64,000 nucleotides of DNA from Candidatus Kuenenia stuttgartensis (GTDB lineage Bacteria; Planctomycetota; Planctomycetia; Planctomycetales; Planctomycetaceae), in the NCBI GenBank assembly GCA_945904015.1, contig CAMDPK010000011.1:17505-81504 (forward strand), in the 5' to 3' direction. The translations under genes and the position numbers were made by a program. Under the pieces are notes generated by a model. That model was not told the DNA's origin. It did no database searches and saw nothing but the letters and a program-made list of their open reading frames with translations. Below, piece after piece: positions 61,626-64,000 of this stretch. The stretch's first letter is position 1. Every line of letters begins with the position of its first letter.

Positions 61626-63971
61626 ATGAGCACCATCATCAATCGTGACACGGCGTTCCTGAATCGCTTTCGTTCTGTCTGGGCGCGCAAGCGGCGAGTC
61701 GAGCTGGGGCAGGTGGCGGTCGGCTCGTTGCTGCTCGCATTGCTGGGGCTGGGCGGGTTGGCGATTGCGGATTACTCGTTGGAGTTGGATCGCTCGGTGC
61801 GCGTGGTCGCGCTGGGGGCGATGCTCGGGGCGGTCGCGTTGTTTGCGATCAATTTGTTGTGGCGGACGGTGCGGCGGTGGAGTCAGCCGACAACGGCGGC
61901 GGAAATTGAAGCGGCGTTTCCGCAGCTCGGTCAGTCGGTCCGCACGACGGTGCAATTCGGTGCGATGCAGGTTGAGCAGGTGCGATCCGAAGGTGTCGCG
62001 TCAACGCTGGTCACGGCGTTGGCCGAGCAGACTCATCAGCGGGCGTTGCCGCTGACCATTGAAGATGTCGTGCCGGTGAAGAAGTTGGGGTTGATCGCGT
62101 GTGGACTTGCCGCGGCGTTCGTCGTTGTGGCGGGGGCGTCGAGCGTGGATTGGGAGTGGCGGAATGCGACCTCGCGAGCGGTTCTCAGCGACATCCCGTA
62201 TCGACAGCTTGAGGTTCTGCCTGGAGACCAGACGGTCGATGAAGGGAATGGACTGACGATTGATGTCGCTCTGATCGGTCGCACGAATCGGGATGTGACG
62301 CTGTTCACTCGGCCCGCTGGTGATGTGGAGGCGGAATGGACCGAGCGGAAGTTGGAGGAGCAGGGGTCAGAGGAAAGCAAGACAACGGCAGCGACGACGG
62401 TCGGCGCTTCGGTTCGGCCGCAGGTTGCGTTTGTCGCCAAGCTGGATCGGCTGACGAAGCCGGTGCAGTACCGAGTCACCGCGGGTGAATTGGAAAGCCC
62501 CGTTTATCAGGTCAGCATTCGGCGGCCGTTGCGGATTGAAGAGGTGAAGATCGACCTGACTCCGCCATCGTACACGGGGCAGCCGACGAGCACGTCGCTC
62601 GATGCGAATTTGAGTGTGCTGCAAGGGACGGTCGCGAAGTTTGTGATTCAGTTTGATAAGCCAGTGAAGTCGGCATCGCTGGTCCTCGCACCGAGGAAGC
62701 AGCCGCGCGATGACGAGGATAAGAACGAGCCGGAGGTTGTGCCGCTGAACGTGGGGCACGTTTCCAACGTGCCCGGACAGATGGCTCGATCCGGTGACGC
62801 GACGGCAAATCGAAATTCGCTGGACGGGCACGTTGAAAACGTGCCCCACGTTGGAACGGCCGAACTCACGCTCAATGACGACCGCAATTACAGCATCGTG
62901 GCCGAGGCCGAGGATGGAACGTTGCTGCCGGAGAACAAGTACCGCATTCGAGTCCGTGAGGATCAGCCGCCGCAGGTGACGTTCGAGTCGCCGGAGGATG
63001 CGGTCGAAGTTCACACGCTGGCCGAATTGCTGATACACATTCGCGTGCGCGACGACTACGGGTTGTCGAAGGCGGGCGTCGTCTTTCAGGTCAACAACGA
63101 ACAGGAAGTTCCGCTGATCGCTCAGGACTTCGAGACCGTCGTCGCGGCGGCCAACGAAGCGGCTGCAACTGGCAAGGTTTCACCGACGACGCAGGCGGCA
63201 CTCGAAAAAGTGCTGCCGTTGGAGTTCTTTGAGCTGACTCAGAAGGACAGCGTGATGTACTTCGCGTTCGCCGAAGACAACCGGCCGGACTCGCCGCAAC
63301 GGACCGAGACCGACATGCGGTTCATCGACATCCGACCGTTCAAGCGGACGTACCAGGTCGTTGATCCGGACCCGATGAACGGCATGAACATGGGCCAAAG
63401 GTTGAAGTCGTTGGAGGAACTGATTCAGCGGCAGCGCTTCGGACTCAACCGCACGATGCAGATCGAAAAGCGAGCGGTCGCCGGACGGAAGCCGGATGCC
63501 ACAACGCTCGACCAATTGATGACGTTTGAGACCGAGCTGGCCAAGAACACGCGCGAGACGGCCGAGGGATTGGCCCTGCGCGGAGTCGATGATGTCGAGC
63601 TGTTTTTTCAGGCCGAGACGTCGATGCTCGCGGCGGTCGATTCGCTGTCGGTCGGCAAATGGGAGAACGCGACGCTGCAAATGCGCGACGCGTTGAAGTT
63701 TCTCATCGAAGCACGCGACCGCACGAATTCGCAAATCAACAAAAACCCCAATGCCCAAATGCTCGCTCAACTGCGGCAATTCGATCGTCTCCAGGCTCAG
63801 AAGCTGCGACGTCCGAAGACGGACAAGGAGGAGGCTCGCGAGTTGATCCGCCGGTTGGAGGAATTGATCGCTCAGGAAGCGACGGTCGTGAGCGGGCTGG
63901 AGGACGAGAATCCAGAGGTCAGCGATCAGAAGTCAGAGTTGCAGAAGACAGAAAAGGCAGAGGACAAGTAA
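61626..63971 (+). CDS. Large membrane protein of unknown function (DUF4175-like layout)
   Basis: A 781-residue protein with three N-terminal hydrophobic segments (about 28-50, 60-78 and 152-172), an exterior beta-rich region with Ig-like pieces (IDLTPPSYTGQPTSTSLDAN; YRIRVREDQPPQVTFESPED) and a long helical C-terminus (LKSLEELIQRQRFGLNRTMQ; LAQLRQFDRLQAQKLRRPKT). This layout resembles the DUF4175-type proteins next to MoxR/Bat operons. Residues about 376-408 are encoded by a GGCACGTT palindrome in frame. The last 20 residues are low in complexity (SDQKSELQKTEKAEDK). Function unknown. Confidence 0.85.
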   Translation: MSTIINRDTAFLNRFRSVWARKRRVELGQVAVGSLLLALLGLGGLAIADYSLELDRSVRVVALGAMLGAVALFAINLLWRTVRRWSQPTTAAEIEAAFPQLGQSVRTTVQFGAMQVEQVRSEGVASTLVTALAEQTHQRALPLTIEDVVPVKKLGLIACGLAAAFVVVAGASSVDWEWRNATSRAVLSDIPYRQLEVLPGDQTVDEGNGLTIDVALIGRTNRDVTLFTRPAGDVEAEWTERKLEEQGSEESKTTAATTVGASVRPQVAFVAKLDRLTKPVQYRVTAGELESPVYQVSIRRPLRIEEVKIDLTPPSYTGQPTSTSLDANLSVLQGTVAKFVIQFDKPVKSASLVLAPRKQPRDDEDKNEPEVVPLNVGHVSNVPGQMARSGDATANRNSLDGHVENVPHVGTAELTLNDDRNYSIVAEAEDGTLLPENKYRIRVREDQPPQVTFESPEDAVEVHTLAELLIHIRVRDDYGLSKAGVVFQVNNEQEVPLIAQDFETVVAAANEAAATGKVSPTTQAALEKVLPLEFFELTQKDSVMYFAFAEDNRPDSPQRTETDMRFIDIRPFKRTYQVVDPDPMNGMNMGQRLKSLEELIQRQRFGLNRTMQIEKRAVAGRKPDATTLDQLMTFETELAKNTRETAEGLALRGVDDVELFFQAETSMLAAVDSLSVGKWENATLQMRDALKFLIEARDRTNSQINKNPNAQMLAQLRQFDRLQAQKLRRPKTDKEEARELIRRLEELIAQEATVVSGLEDENPEVSDQKSELQKTEKAEDK
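62751..62849. repeat. GGCACGTT-family palindrome inside the 781-residue protein gene
   Basis: Arms 62751-62773 and 62827-62849 are inverted with one mismatch in 23 around a 53-nt loop. It is translated in frame as GHVSNVP...GHVENVPH, close to the peptide encoded by the insertion in the YggS gene. Confidence 0.93.
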
Positions 63972-64000
63972 CCCGAAGCGTGAGCGAGGGCGAAGGTCGT

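Noticed and set aside
8025..62849. A CRISPR-like array from recurring palindromes
   Set aside because: The copies are many kilobases apart with no regular spacers and no cas genes; they are dispersed inverted repeats.

Overview
The window is high-GC DNA from a member of the Planctomycetes. The lineage is inferred from gene content: a PSCyt2/DUF1549 protein next to a Tat-exported DUF1501 protein, a planctomycete-type cytochrome c lipoprotein, a multi-EF-hand secreted protein, a giant LEPR-motif surface protein, MoxR/DUF58/BatA neighbours, and many palindromic interspersed repeats. Genus cannot be fixed from the sequence alone. I see no rRNA, tRNA, CRISPR array, transposase or phage genes.

Layout. 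(1) 1-3156, minus strand: a nitrate/taurine-type ABC importer operon (small 89-aa protein, Tat-lipoprotein binding protein, permease, ATPase cut by the window edge). (2) 3591-6027, plus strand: a FixL-like histidine kinase, a chlorite dismutase-family heme protein with the proximal His and distal Arg in place, and a FixJ/LuxR-type response regulator. (3) 6062-7938, minus: purM followed by an ABC-2 type permease. (4) 8151-32633, minus: one uninterrupted reading frame of about 8,160 residues, 38% of the window. It encodes a secreted multidomain protein with a LEPR motif, a metzincin-type protease site, beta-helix regions, a tandemly amplified 'GFPssG' module, cadherin-like domains, and two RTX calcium-binding blocks flanking a dozen degenerate repeats. 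A hairpin terminator follows it. (5) 33062-39778: class IV aminotransferase, a secreted unknown, a YggS-family PLP protein, a membrane-anchored unknown and a FadB-type beta-oxidation enzyme. (6) 40010-45721: NfeD, FloA and an associated anchored protein, a secreted unknown, a DMT-like membrane protein, and DUF456 divergent from SxtJ-DUF5989. (7) 45836-56477: cytochrome c lipoprotein, an unknown, a sialidase-like protein, then DUF1549, DUF1501, EF-hand protein and two small secreted proteins. (8) 56582-63971: MoxR ATPase, secreted unknown, DUF58, BatA-like and a large membrane protein, an operon of the MoxR/Bat type.

The most striking cross-window signal is a population of palindromic elements. 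Six copies of one family (core GGCAGGTT or GGCACGTT) occur, three of them inside coding sequences without breaking the frame. A fourth coding insertion, from another family, lies in the signal region of the EF-hand protein. A second class begins with GTAG: in seven genes the TAG stop codon lies at the edge of such an element, and one 68-bp palindrome supplies both stops of a convergent gene pair. The other main points of interest are the giant protein with its embedded protease, the heme protein placed between a sensor kinase and its regulator, and a divergent gene pair whose start codons share one CATG.
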